DNA of 64,000 nucleotides. Origin: Paguma larvata. Lineage: Eukaryota > Chordata > Mammalia > Carnivora > Viverridae. The translations under genes and the position numbers were made by a program. Under the pieces are notes generated by a model. That model was not told the DNA's origin. It was given only the letters and a program-made list of their open reading frames with translations, and did no database searches. The DNA lies in NCBI GenBank assembly GCA_030068075.1, contig CM057835.1, forward strand, positions 19,865,957-19,929,956, in the 5' to 3' direction. Of the stretch, positions 47,337 to 60,400 are shown piece after piece (within the stretch, counting starts at the first letter, position 1; each line of letters opens with the position of its first letter).

Positions 47337-48989
47337 AACAATGTTCTCTGATGACTATTTGGAAAAAAACAAAAAACAAAAAAACAAAAAAACACCACAG
47401 CCCTCCAGAGACTGGATTTATCCTGCTTTTCTAAATCCACTCACTTCGGTTGCCATTACTCACTGCCCTCAATTTACTATCTTGCTTCTCTTACCTTTTT
47501 TTTCATTAAGTCATGAAACATCTGACTTGTATACCTTTTCCCAATTGGAAAAGTAATATAAATGGATTTTGGAGATAGGTTCGAAAATTAAAAATAATCA
47601 TCTATCCACTATTGAAATGTGATGGATTCCATACAGACTTTTTTTCAATGCATAGCTAAAGATATTTATTCATTTTTGTTTGGTTTTGTGTGTTTTGTTG
47701 GTCACATAACAGTCCATCACAGAAAAGTAGGATAGTTAGCTTAACCAGACTCCCATGATTTAAGTATTCAGATTGTTTCTCTTTTATTGATTCAATGTGA
47801 TAATTGATTTTAAAAACTATTTTTTTTCAAAATTTGTGATTGTTTTTTAGGTTGAAATCTAATGGAATTAATTTCATGAGAACTCTTGATAAAAATTGTC
47901 AAATTGTCAAAGAAAATTGTACCAGCTTACAGTGTCACTAACCATGTCACACAAAGGCCGTACTCACCACATCCTCCTTGCTTAATCATTTCCTTAGTCT
48001 TTGCTAATCAGGTCAGGGAAAAACTTTGTGTGGTATGCAGGCGTGCGTGCGCGTGTGCGTGTGTGTTTAGTCATTTCCTTTGTTTTATAACTCTAAAATT
48101 AAAGATATTAATAACCATTTCCATATTATTCAGTATTCATATTTATACAGCATTAATATTTACATATTCATATATGTTTATTCATGTTCATATTTATGTT
48201 TATTCATATTCATGTTTTAGGCAGTTCAATTATTATGGTTCAGTACTCTTTTTTTTGGTGTACCTTATATGTATCAAGATACACTGACCTTTTACCCCAT
48301 GTGTTGCAAATATTTTTCTAGCAATTTATTTTTTCTAATTTTTCTTTAAGAATGATTTCCTTGATCTACAAAATTAGGAGGCTAAGCTAATTATGCCTGA
48401 TTTTTATATTTTGATTTCCAACAACTAATTCTTTAATACATTTGAAATCAATTTTTCCCCAAATATTTAACCAATTTTCCCAGAACATTTATTGTATGAC
48501 ATTTCCTTCCCTTCTGTTTTATGATATATGTTTTTCCATTGTAGATGATTTTGCTCAAGTTCTTATAAACAATTTAACCTAGTTACAAGCAAATTTAATT
48601 ATTTAATCAAGAGCTGAAGCTAATTTAAAGTTGTTGGTTGGACATTCTGGCTACATATAGGGCATAAATATTTTGACAAATATGCTTGAACAGCCAAACT
48701 TTTATGCTTTATTTGAGCTTTAGGAAACTGATCTACATATGTTATACCTTAGAGGCTTGTTAATAATTGGTTACATATCTAGTTGATATTCAGGTGACAT
48801 CTGCTCTCTCTGTTCCAGAACCATTTTCCTGATTCTCAGCAACTAACATGGATATTTGACATTGGACAGGTGTCCATTCTTTTGACATCATCTTTTTCTG
48901 AAAACATTCCCTCCCTTCAATTACCTTCTACATTTCTGCATTTTTATCCTGTGACTCTTAGTTCTCTCTCTGCAAATATTATAGTCCCA
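47337..48989. other. AT-rich, probably old L1-derived in part
   Basis: 'cagattgtttctcttttattg' and similar phrases recall a reversed L1 3' end, but divergence is too high to set borders. Confidence 0.35.
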
Positions 48990-49145
48990 GGTTAGCTCTG
49001 CTGTAAGACTGAACACAAGCTATTGTAATTAAATATATAATGTCAGTTCCCCAAGGGTGGGAACCAGGCCTATTTTTTGAAATGAATTTCCTGAACAGTT
49101 AGTGCCCAGCTGAACAGTTTATAAGAACTTAATCAATACTGAGTG
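48990..49145 (+). repeat. L2-like 3' end fragment
   Basis: 'ccccaagggtgggaaccagg' through 'cttaatcaatactgagtg' resembles the L2 terminus with a gap. Confidence 0.5.
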
Positions 49146-49899
49146 ACTAACCGACAAGTCAGTATTTGGGGGTTACAAATTTCTATAAATATGTAGTTTA
49201 TAATTACTGAAGAGTCTTTTGTTTGTGAATACATGACACCCAACAGACAAGGAGGTCATGAGTTAATTAGTGCACACAAGTATTGGGTGTCATCTTTCTA
49301 GTCTGAGAATTCTATTCATCCTACATGATGTTTCATTATAATGAGGATTTCCAAGTTCCCACTTAGATTATCTTGATAGAAACTTTCAATCCTGCATTCT
49401 CTCGTATAGCTACACTTTGGTATATCCTTCTTGTTCTTATCAGTAGCAAATGGAGGTCAAAGTCTTTATGAAAACAAATCCTAGGACCTTTCCGTCCACT
49501 GTTATCCTAAAACCACTCCCTCCAGAGTGATTCAAGAAGCCCATTTTGACATAGTGGCATAAGTTGGGAGAGGTAGAAAGGTAACATTTGTTAACATTAT
49601 GAGATTTTCCTGGACATTCATATATATATAATATATTTAACAACAACAACAAAAATAAAGAATGACAATACAGACACCTACCTATATATCTATTGCCCAT
49701 CACAGTAAATGGAAATCGTGAATACAATTGAAGCCCCTTTATACACTTCCCAGATAATATTCCCTCCTCCACCAGAAATAGCCCAAACCGTAAACTGTCT
49801 GTTTGTCACTGCCTTGTTTTTCTTTATAGTTAGACTCCACATCTATATAACTTTAGAAACATAGTGGTAAAGATACAAACTATACACTTCTGGACTTGC
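49146..49899. other. No gene or repeat recognised
   Basis: A 110-codon minus frame has no recognisable motif. Confidence 0.4.
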
Positions 49900-50240
49900 A
49901 TTTATTTATTTTTATTTTTAAGATGTTTTGTTAAGATAAACAATGCTGCTATGAACATCTCATCCATGCTTCCTGGCACTTGTGTTATGTTATAGGGTAT
50001 GCACATTTTATTTTACTGGAAAATGCCAAGGTATTTTCCTAAGTGTTTGCACTATTCTGTATTCCTACAAGCAGAAAGGGCCCATTTTTCTAGATCACTG
50101 TCAATGCTTGAGATTTTCAGACTTTTAAAAAAGATTTTCCAATCTAATTCTCAGTGTGGCTTTAATATGGATTTCCCTGGTAATTAATGTAGTGGAACAT
50201 CTACACAATGAGATGTTTATTGGTCACTTACATTTCCTTA
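49900..50240 (-). repeat. Old L1 3' end fragment
   Basis: 'aatgctgctatgaacatctc' and later 'tggatttccctggtaatta' are the L1 ORF2-end sequence in reverse, diverged. Confidence 0.6.
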
Positions 50241-51109
50241 CGACACGAGGCAGGGTGGGTAGTCTGGGAAGACCCCCCCTTACCCAGGATGGCTCAGATT
50301 CCCGAGAGACACTGAGAAATGTCATGTCACTCTGTGAGTTACCAAATTCTGGATAAGCTGGGGATCCGATGGTCCACAATAATAATCCCAGCAATTATTT
50401 CCCAGCTTGTGATTCTTTCACAAAAGCCATGAACTAAACCAGAGACAGACAGCTTCTCACACCTAAAGAATGACAGTGTATGGTCTGTAGAGACAAAATG
50501 GGCAGATTTGCAGTCTATGGGATTCCCTAGAGAAGGATTTTCACTACCAAGGAACTCGTTCCTCCTGGAGGTTTGATGGGTGCAAGGGAGACTCATTTCC
50601 TTGCCTCTTGCAGTTCCTGGAGGCACCTGCCTTCCTTAGTCCATAGCCCTTCCTCACCTCTGGATTCTGTTATCTCACCTCTTACTACTAACTCTGACCC
50701 CCTACCTCCCTCTTCCAAGGAATGCGGTAATTACGCTGGGCTCGCCAATCCAAGATAATCTACCCATCCCAAGATCTTTAACTTACCCACATCTGCAAAG
50801 TCTCCTTTGCCATGTGAGGTCACATTCACAGGCTCCAGGGATTAGGATGTGGTCACCATTCAGCCTCCCACAAGGGAACTCAAACTTTGCTACCTGATGA
50901 GGGAAAAGAAACTTGCTATTTGTTGTTGAAATTGAAAAGCATGTGTTTCTATCCTTGATTTAGTGAAAAAAACAAGCCCGATTGTCAACAACAACAAAAA
51001 CAAAATGAGATCGCCTGCTCTTCTGCATGTTTCCCCAGCATCCCGGGCTTAATCCTAACCCAGCCTTTATCACACAGTATTAAAATAGTTCATCCTATCA
51101 GATTTCCTT
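50241..51109. other. No gene or repeat recognised
   Basis: May include a retroviral LTR remnant near 50,240-50,640, not clear. Confidence 0.3.
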
Positions 51110-51190
51110 TGAATTCTCAGGGCTTAGCACAAGGCTGGGCACATAGGAAATATCTCAAAAGTATTTGTGGAATAGGATGAATAATATTAG
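51110..51190 (+). repeat. MIR/L2-type 3' end fragment
   Basis: 'cttagcacaaggctgggcac' fits the 3' end shared by old MIR/L2 elements. Confidence 0.4.
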
Positions 51191-51315
51191 AAATATTTCC
51201 TATTAAAAGATAATGCTTAGCACAATGTCCTGAAAATATTAGCATTCAGTTAATGCTTGCTGATAAATCTGGTAAACCAGAAAGACTGAAACTTGCCTTA
51301 AGGCAGAAAAAATCC

Positions 51316-51527
51316 TATTTTTTTAAGTTTATTTATTTATTTTGAGAGAGAGAGAAAGCATGCACTAACGGGAGAGGGCAGAGAGGGAGGGAGAGAGAGA
51401 ATCACAAGCAAGCTCTGTGCTGTCACTGCAGAGCCCAGTGTGGGGCTTGATCCCATGAACCATGAGATCATGACCTGAGCTGAAATTAGGAGTTTGAAGC
51501 TTATGTCACTGAGCCACCCAGGCACCC
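51316..51527 (-). mobile_element. Feline SINE
   Basis: Flanks TAAGGCAGAAAAAATCCT / TAAGACAGAAAAATCCT are a slightly diverged target duplication. Confidence 0.93.
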
Positions 51528-51545
51528 CTAAGACAGAAAAATCCT

Positions 51546-52148
51546 CTTTTAAGTAGACACTATCAACCTAAATAAAGAAGTCAACTGGGACAAACTCCAA
51601 AGGACGAGTTAATTCAGGAATAGCAGAGGGCTTGCCATTTGAGACATGCAAACTGTAGCAATCTAGAGGTGAGTCTGTTGAGGGTTTGGGGTGGGCTGTA
51701 TCTATGCGCAGAGAGTGGGAAGAAGGGAGAGCTCAGTTGGAGTCTGTTAAAAATCAAAACCAAAGGAGACCAACTTTGAAAATTCTCCAAGCAGACCAAG
51801 CCACTCTTGTCAGACAAACCCAGCTCAAGTCAGCTTATTCTGATAAACCAGCCCTACCAGGGTCATTTCTTGCTCATGCCTCTAGAAACCGTAAGTAAAA
51901 CTTTCCGAGGTTGATATGAGACCCTCAGCTTCCAATCATTTAAGAAAATTCCAATATTATCAGTTTTCTATAAAGCTGGCATTTATGGCAAATCAGTCTC
52001 TCAGTCCTTAAGTTTTGTTTTCCGGAGGGCACGTGCATGAGATTTTCCGTTTTACACGCTCTGTTCCGTTTTAGATTGACATTCTTTCACAAGCCTGTCA
52101 ACTGTTAAATACACATGTGCTTGCTCACTAGTCCCTCAATGCTCGTAA
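51546..52148. other. No gene recognised
   Basis: No named repeat and no coding support. Confidence 0.4.
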
Positions 52149-52162
52149 CACATGGCCCTATT

Positions 52163-52352
52163 ATTTTTTTTTAACTTGAGAGAGAAAGAGAGAGAGGAGG
52201 GGAAAGAGGCATAGGGAGAGAGAGAGAACCTCAAGTAGGCTCTACACTCAGCACAAAGTCCAATGTGGGTATTGATCCCACAACCCAGGGATCATGACCT
52301 GAGCCAAAATCAAGAGTCTGATGCTCAACCAACTGAGCCACCCAGGCACCCC
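52163..52352 (-). mobile_element. Older carnivore SINE
   Basis: 'aaatcaagagtctgatgctc' variant; flanks CACATGGCCCTATT / CACACGGCCCTATT. Confidence 0.88.
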
Positions 52353-52366
52353 ACACGGCCCTATTT

Positions 52367-52929
52367 TTAAACTCATTATAGGTGACCTATATACCATCCC
52401 CCAAATATTTAAGAAGGTGTCTATGTCTTTTGCAAAATAGAAGAAGGCTTAGAAAATATTTAAGTAGGATTGGGAACCTACTATAAATTAATAATGAAGT
52501 ACATCAGCATGAATTGTCGTCAACAGCCATTTGTCAAAGATTCCACATTTGGATCTTTAGCTAATTAACCAAATCAGAGAACCAAAGTAAATTGACGTTA
52601 AATGGAACCAGGAAATAAGATTTGACCCTCATTAGTTCCTAAGGCTTAAACACTCACTTATATAGCTCATATTGAGCCTGAATTATAGTTAATAAGCATT
52701 ATCTCAAAGAAGTTAGTGCCATCATTTTAAAGTACAAAGCAAATACTTTTTAAATGACTTTACTTTTCATTAAAAATGAAATCTACAAAGTCCCAATATG
52801 ACAGGGCTGCCACCTCCTTTCCAAGTTCTTCTTCTTTCACTTAACAAAGCTCCAGCCACACAAGGCTTGTAGTAGGGCATTGAATACATCAAGCTTTTTC
52901 CTGCATGCTTTTTGTGTTTACAAAACTCT
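52367..52929. other. No gene or repeat recognised
   Basis: AT-rich unique-looking sequence. Confidence 0.5.
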
Positions 52930-53060
52930 CACTCAGGGTTCTAAGTGCTTCAGTCCTAACAACGACTAAACAAGATACAATGATGATCACCATTTCACAG
53001 AGGAGATTAATAATGTGCTCAAGGTCACAAAGCTAGTACTGGCAAAGGCCGGATTTGCAA
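52930..53060 (+). repeat. MIR fragment
   Basis: 'tcaccatttcacagaggaga' and 'ctcaaggtcacaaagctagt' are the MIR core, directly before an L2 end. Confidence 0.65.
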
Positions 53061-53119
53061 TGTTGGGCCAACTAGCTCCAGCCCGTGTTTCCCATCCCCT
53101 AGGTTGCCTCTGTCTAGAA

Positions 53120-53280
53120 GTGTGGTATTTATTTGCATTTTCTGCCTGCTTCACTAGCACATAATATCCCTGAGTCGAGGACACTGTCTCTCTGGATTAC
53201 TGTTGTAGAACAGGGCCTGGCACATAGAAGCTCTGCTCCCAAAGTGTTTGTTTAATAAACGAATGAATGGATGAATGAGT
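53120..53280 (+). repeat. L2 3' end fragment
   Basis: 'acagggcctggcacatagaa' followed by 'aataaacgaatgaatg' is the L2 terminus. Confidence 0.7.
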
Positions 53281-53899
53281 GAACATACCCTCAGAGTTTA
53301 CAATACAAATGGGGAGAAGCCATGCTGGCAGCATGTGGAAAGGAGAACCCAATTGAGGAATCATTTGTAAGAGTCTCTGCACAGGACTGAGAGTAAAGTC
53401 TGTACCATGGATTTTACAAAGGAGAGTCAATCATCTGTCCCATCTTTCTCTCCCGGTCTCCGTGTCTTGGGCCTTGTTTAATAGGAGAAACAAGTAGCAT
53501 GGGGGTGATAAAAGGAAAATTCTACCCTCATTCCTCACTCCACCCTGGAGCTCTTCCCTGGGTCTTTCAGGATGACATTAGTAAGGTCTGGCTCAAGCTC
53601 TGGGAGAAGCCTCTCTGAAGCCTAAAAGGAGAAGAAAAGGGACATGAAGATAGAAGGAGCATGATATCCCAGAGCCTGGGGGACAGGCAGAGATGGGATC
53701 TCCATTGTGAGCCTTGCATCTAAAAAGGTTATTGGACTGAATGGAATTTTTCTTTCAAAGTGTCATAGTACTATCAAGTTTCTTGATATGGAATACTGTT
53801 ACTGCTTTTAAAAAAGTTTTGTTTTAAAACCAAATACTAGGAAAGTTGTTCTATTTTTGGTTGTAAACAGATTTTCTGGGCTAATGTTGGTATAATTGT

Positions 53900-55140
53900 A
53901 TGGCATGATGCTCTATTGGGTTGAACATAAAAGCAAGACACCCAAGAGCTATTGAGTAGAAGAGGAGGCCTTCCAGGCAAGAGAGAGTACCTGTGTTGTG
54001 AAGGAAAGGCAGAAGAAGGCATGTGAGTGACATCTGGGCAATTGCTGAAGGCCAGTGGGTCTGAGCAGCAGGGTACATGGGAGGGGAAATGGGAAAGAGG
54101 TGAGGATGGAGATACATGTAGGTTTGAGACCGTGATGGGCCTTTGTAGGCTATGGGAAGGAAAAAAAAAAAAAACAACAACTAATGTAGATTTTTCCATT
54201 TGGGTTGAGAAAGGTTCAAATGCATTCTTTAATTTAAAAAACAATTCTCTGGAAGCCATAAATTGGGGAGAGTGTGAGTAGAGAGCTGGAAAGCCAGTTA
54301 GGAGCTGTAACAGTAACACAGGTGGCAAGTGAAATACAACCTCTCCAGTAGAGTTAAACAAAGATAGAATTGACTCAAGCAATCTATCTCATAGGTAGAA
54401 TGGAATAGAATTATTAACCAATGATGTCAGGGTTAAAAGAGAAGAAAATGAAAGGTGACTTCCAGTTTTCTGACTTGTGGTCTAGCGGAGATGGTATTGT
54501 TCACTGAGGAGAGGAAAGCAGAGAATGAATACATCTAATGGTGAAAATAATTCCAAAACTATTACCTCCTGCCCAGACCTTTATCTGGAGTTTGTACATG
54601 TGGCCTCTGTAAATGCCTCTTTTTTTTTTCATGTCCCAAAACACCTCGACACGCCCTGGGTGGATCTGGCTGGCACTGGGGCTTAGGAACTTGAATTAAC
54701 TTGAGTATGCATGCTCGCATGCTTTTCTCCAAGAACACTCACCGGGAGGAGGAGTACAGAAGACAAACTGTTTGATCCAGTCTGAATCGTGGCTTTCTAG
54801 GAGAACAGTGGAAGAAAAGGAGGAGATCCAGCTATGCCTAAAAGTGAGGGTAGGGTTCTAGAATAGATAGGCAAGGAAGTGATGATGGTTGAAGAAGGGT
54901 CATTTATTGAAGGAAACGGGAGCATTAGTGGTCCCAAGGAGGTCCAAAAACAGGTGTAATGGAAGTCAGAAAATGGGATATCCTGAAAATGAGGTGTTTG
55001 TGGTCAGAGGACAAAGTTGAAGATTAAATTTTCAGTGGCAGAAATATTCCTGTCGATGACAGAGTCTAGGGTGAGGCTATTAGTTCTTGGAGGCTGAAGG
55101 GTCACTAAATGTATACAGCAGTGGTCACTGGTATTAAAGT
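53900..55140. repeat. Likely ancient mammalian repeat, class not assigned
   Basis: Phrases such as 'gatgggcctttgtaggctat' and 'gacttccagttttctgactt' recall a medium-copy mammalian repeat. The 181-codon minus frame at 53,837-54,382 has no signal or domain I recognise and is probably chance. Confidence 0.35.
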
Positions 55141-57213
55141 AGGAAGATGTGGCAGGAATTGAGTAGAGAAAAAGACTGAGCAAGTGTCAACTGAGCATGC
55201 CCAGGAGCTGTTACAACTATAACAGGGAGGGGGGGAAGATGGAATAGCTGGATGGCAAGAGTCTCAAATATTGTGCATTTCAGTGTGCAGAGATAACTGA
55301 TGGTTTTCCAGCAATGATGGGAAACTAGAATGTTCGCCTTCCCCTCGTCGCTCACTGCCACCCCCAGTCTGCCCAAAACATGCTATAAATGATACCAAGA
55401 AATGGTCACTAGAGAAGAAAAAAGAAAGCATTATCCTATGAAAAAGGCAAAATGATACTGGAATCATTGTTTGATGAGACTGAAAAGGTAGGTGAATTTT
55501 TTACTTTGTAATGGGGATTTCATGGGGCACAATAGGAAAGATTAGGAAAAGGGGACAGAACTGAAGGGTGAGGAGTAGAAAGCAGGAAGTAGAAAGCAAG
55601 ATGGGGTTGGGAGTCGGCTCAAGAACTGGCGAGAAAGATTTCCTTCCACTTGGGTCACAGACGAGGTGGAATTTACAGATCTCAATGTTCCAAGCGGGCA
55701 CTTTGGTTAAAGCAATTTTAGTGCAATACAAGCCAATTGTGATGTCTCACGATTTCCATTGGCGAGATATTGACAGAGTGAGTCAAGGTCTAATTCAACA
55801 CATTCAGGAGCATTTCTCAACCATGTACAATACGTTTGGCACTAAGCGCTGGGGATTAAACATGTGCGCAGCTCGACTTTAGAATCACAAGCACAATTAG
55901 CTGAGAGTCCCAACGTGCTCAAGCAACACATCTGCTGACCTCCTCTTTGGTTTTATTCCCAATCTTTGAGATTATTCAATTTGCCCAGGGATGGAAACTC
56001 TGAAAAACAAATTAGAAGTATTTTATTAAAAAAAACAGACAAGCAAAAAACAAACAAACAAACCAACCCTCATTCTCTCAGCCTGCCTGTTTTGCAGATT
56101 GTCCCTGCCTTGTTGGAAGTTTGGTTCTCGTTAACAGGCTATAGAAAAGGATCTAGAAAAAGGGGTGGGGGGTAGCATATTCACTGAGAAAGCATTGTGG
56201 TGAACAATGCTTTCCTCCTCATATCATCTTATTTCAACTCTTGGAGAACAAGATTTCCTCCACCCAAACTTCAGAATCTTTGCTAAGTGGCTTATGTGAG
56301 AATTGCAAATACAAACCTACTCTGCTACTCCCAGTGGAAAATCTAGAAAAAAAACAGTGGTCTTATTGCACGTATTAAACAGAGTATATATTGCATGTGG
56401 CACTGTTTGTAATAAAATGGTAATAAGCCACAAGTTTCTCATAAGTTTTCTGTTTAGATTGCAAAAACCATGTCCAATTTGAGACTTTGGTTTAAGAATT
56501 CAGCGAAGTCCTAAAGAACCATCTAAAAATGTTTCTCTGAAATCATGTATTCTAGCTTTTATCCTGATAGGCCTGCATAGTTAATAGTGTGCAAGTGTGA
56601 CACTAAATGTGTATGTGCAGAAATTGGTCTTTCAAATGGTTGAAATACAAAAGCAATTTATATTTCAATTTATATTTAAAATTTATAAGACCCATTTACA
56701 TTGGCCTTTCGAATGGCTGAAATATAAAAGCAAATCATGTATCTAAAGGATTACCATTTACACAAGACATTCATATATTAGAAATTTCTTTTCTTATGAA
56801 ATTATGCCTGTCTTAATGTAAGTGAAATAAAAACTGTTGCAAAACATATTGACTTACCAATAGAAAGCTAAATATTTCACAACAGGTGGAAAGCTCAAGT
56901 ATAGGTTAAAGAGAAGATTTAGAAATATTATTTCCATTATTCACTGTTTGGATTTGAAGTAGTTCAGTGTCTGTGTGCCTTGTATTTTGTTTGCATTTCA
57001 TTGCTTCCATTGGTTCCAATTTCACAATCTCAGCTCTAGAAATATTTGTCACTTTGTTCAATATCTTTTATAGGTACAGATTTCAGGAGATACCGGACTT
57101 AATTAACACTAAGTTAACTATGATACATTTATAAAAGGGTGGATTTAATTCAATAATTATGATTTCATATGTGTGCTACACCTTTTGGGATATAATATTT
57201 GGAGCATTTATAT
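55141..57213. other. No gene recognised; contains a diverged 33-bp duplication
   Basis: A 104-codon plus frame at 55,568-55,882 shows no known motif. A 33-bp unit is repeated at 56,624 and 56,701. Confidence 0.45.
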
Positions 57214-57403
57214 TCTGTAAAACCATATTTTTTTTTTTGGCCTGTAACTTTTTTTTTTTAATTTAAAAAAGTTTATTTTCAAATTGGTTTACATAAAACA
57301 CCCAGTGTTCATCCCAACATGTGCCCTTTTTTAATGCCCATCACCCCCTCTCCCCCACCCCATCTCCCTCACCCTCAGTTTATTCTTAGTCTTTGAGAGT
57401 CTC

Positions 57404-60400
57404 TTATGTTTTATCTCCCTCCCTCTCTGTGTCTTTTTTTTCTTTCCCCTCTTCCCCTCCCCCTTTTTTTTGCTTGGTCTCACCAAGTCCACCTATTCGT
57501 GGAAACATATGGTATCTGTCTTTTTCTGACTGACTTATTTCACTTAACATAATACCCTCCAGTTCCATCCATGTTGCTACGCATGGCCAGATTTCATTTT
57601 TTCTCATTGCCACATAGTAGTCCATTGTATATATGTACCACATCTTCTTTATCCACTTGTCAGTTGATGGGCACTTAGTTTCTTTCCATGTTTTGGCTAT
57701 TGTCGAAAGTGCTGCTATGAACATTGGGGTACACGTGCTCCTATGCATCAGCAATCCTGTGTCTCTTGGGTAGATTCCTAGCAGGGCTATTGCTGGATCA
57801 TAGGGTAGCTCTATTTTCATTTTTGTGAGGAACCTCCACACCGTTTTCCAGAGTGGCTGCACCAGTTTGCATTCCCACCAACAATGTAGGAGGGTGCCTA
57901 CTTCTCCACATCCTCGCCAGCATCTATAGTTTCCTGATTTGTTTATTTTAGCCACTCTGACAGGTGTGAGGTGGTATCGCAGTGTGGTTTTGATTTGTAT
58001 TTCCCTGATGATGAGTGACATTGAACATCGTTTCAAGTGTCTATTGGCCATCTGAATGTCCTCTTTGGAGAAGTGTCTATTCATATCTTCCGCCCATTTC
58101 TTCACTGGGTTGTTTGTTTTTCGGGTGTGGAGTTTGGTAAGTTCTTTATAGATTTTAGATATTAGTCCTTTATCCGATATGTCATTTGCGATGATCTTTT
58201 CCCATTCCGTTGGTTGCCTATTCGTTTTGTTGGTTGTTTCTTTTGCTGTGAAGAAGCTTTTTATCTTGATGAAGTCCCAATAGTTCATATTTGCTTTTAA
58301 TTCCCTTGCCTTTGGAGACGTGTCAAGTAAGAAATTGGTGCGTCTTAGGTCAAAGAGGCTTTTCCCTGCTTTTTCCTCCAGGATTTTGACGGTTTCCTGT
58401 CTCACATTCAGATCTTTTATCCATTTAGAATTTATTTTTGTGAGTGGTGTAAGAAATTGGTCTAGTTTCATTCTTTTGCAAGTTGCTGTCCAATTCTCCC
58501 AGCACCATTTATTAAAGAGGCTGTCTTTTTTCCATTGAATACATTTTCCCGCTTTATCAAATATTAGTTGGCCATATACTTGCGGGTCCATTTCTGAGTT
58601 TTCTATTCTATTCCATTGGTCTATGTGTCTGTTTTTGTGCCAATACCATACAGTCTTGATGACCACCGCTTTGTAGTAGAGGTTAAAGTCTGGGATTGTG
58701 ATGCCTCCCGCCTTGGTTTTATTCTTCAGTATTATTTTGGCTATTCGAGGTCTTTTGTGGTTCCATACAAATTTTAGGATTGTTTGCTCTAGTTTTGAGA
58801 AGAATGCTGGTGCAATTTTGATTGGGATTGCATTGAATGTGTAGATTGCTTTGGGTAGTATTGCCATTTTAACGATATTTATTCTTCCAATCCATGAGCA
58901 TGGGATGTTTTTCCATTTCCTTGTGTCCTCCTCAATTTCCTTCATAAGTTTTTTATAGTTTTCAGTGTAGAGGTCTTTCACATCTTTGGTTAGGTTTATT
59001 CCTAGGTATTTTATGGTTTTTGGTGCAATTGTGAAAGGGATTAGCTTCTTTATTTCTCTTTCTGCTGCTTCATTGTTGGTGTATAGAAATGCCACCGATT
59101 TCTGTACATTGATTTTGTATCCTGCAACTTTGCTGAAATCACGGATCAGTTCTAGTAGGCTTTTGGTAGATTCCGTCGGGTTTTCCATGTAAAGTATCAT
59201 GTCATCTGCAAAAAGTGAAAGTTTGACTTCCTCCTTGCCAATCTTGATGCCTTTTATTTTGTTTTGTTGTCTGATTGCTGATGCTAAGACTTCCAACACT
59301 ATGTTAAATAGCAGTGGCGAGAGTGGACACCCCTGTCGTGTTCCTGATCTCAGGGGGAAGGCTTTCAGTTTTTCCCCATTGAGGATGATATGAGCTGTGG
59401 GCTTTTCATATATGGCTTTTATGATGTTTAAGTATGTTCCTTCTATCCCGACTTTCTCGAGAGTTTTTATTAAGAAAGGATGCTGTATTTTGTCAAATGC
59501 TTTTTCTGCATCTATTGACAGGATCATATGGTTCTTATCTTTTCTTTTGTTGATGTGATGTATCACGTTGATTGATTTGCGAATATTGAACCAGCCCTGC
59601 AACCCAGGGATGAATCCTACTTGATCATGGTGGATAATTCTCTTTATGTGTTGTTGGATTCGATTTGCTAGTATCTTATTGAAAATTTTTGCATCTATAT
59701 TAATCAGGGATATTGGCCTGTAATTCTCCTTCTTTGCTGGATCTCTATCTGGTTTGGGAATCAAAGTGATGCTGGCTTCATAGAATGAGTCCGGGAGTTT
59801 TCCTTCCATTTCAATTTTTTGGAACAGCTTGAGGAGGATAGGAATTAACTCTGTTTTAAATGTCTGGTAAAATTCCGCAGGAAAGCCATCTGGTCCAGGG
59901 CTTTTATTTGCTGGGAGATTTTTGATAACTGATTCTATTTCTTCACTAGTTATGGGTCTGTTCAATTTTTCTATTTCTTCCCGTTTGAGTTTTGGTAGCG
60001 TGTGGCTATTTAGGAAGCTGTCCATTTCTTCCAGATTGCCAAGTTTGGTGGCATATAATTTTTCATAGTATTCTCTGATGATTGTATCTCTGAGGGATTG
60101 GTTGTAATTTCTCCCTTTTCATTCACGATTTTATCTATTTGAGTTCTCTCTCTTTTCTTTTTGAGAAGCCTGGCTAGAGGTTTGTCTATTTTGTTTATTT
60201 TTTCAAAGAACCAGCTTTTGGTTTCATTGATCTGTTCCACTACCTTTTCTGTCTCCATATGGTTAATTTGTGCTCTGATCTTAGTTATTTCTCTCTTTCT
60301 GCTGGGCTTGGGTTGTTTTATTTGTTCTGCTTCTAGTTCCTTTAGGCGCGCTGTTAGAATTTGTGTTATTGATTTTTCTTGTTTCTTGAGATGGGCCTGG

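Noticed and set aside
53837..54382. A 181-codon minus-strand frame
   Set aside because: No recognisable domain; it lies in a likely ancient repeat and shows no splice or promoter context.
55568..55882. A 104-codon plus-strand frame
   Set aside because: No motif, no homology I can recall, no exon borders.
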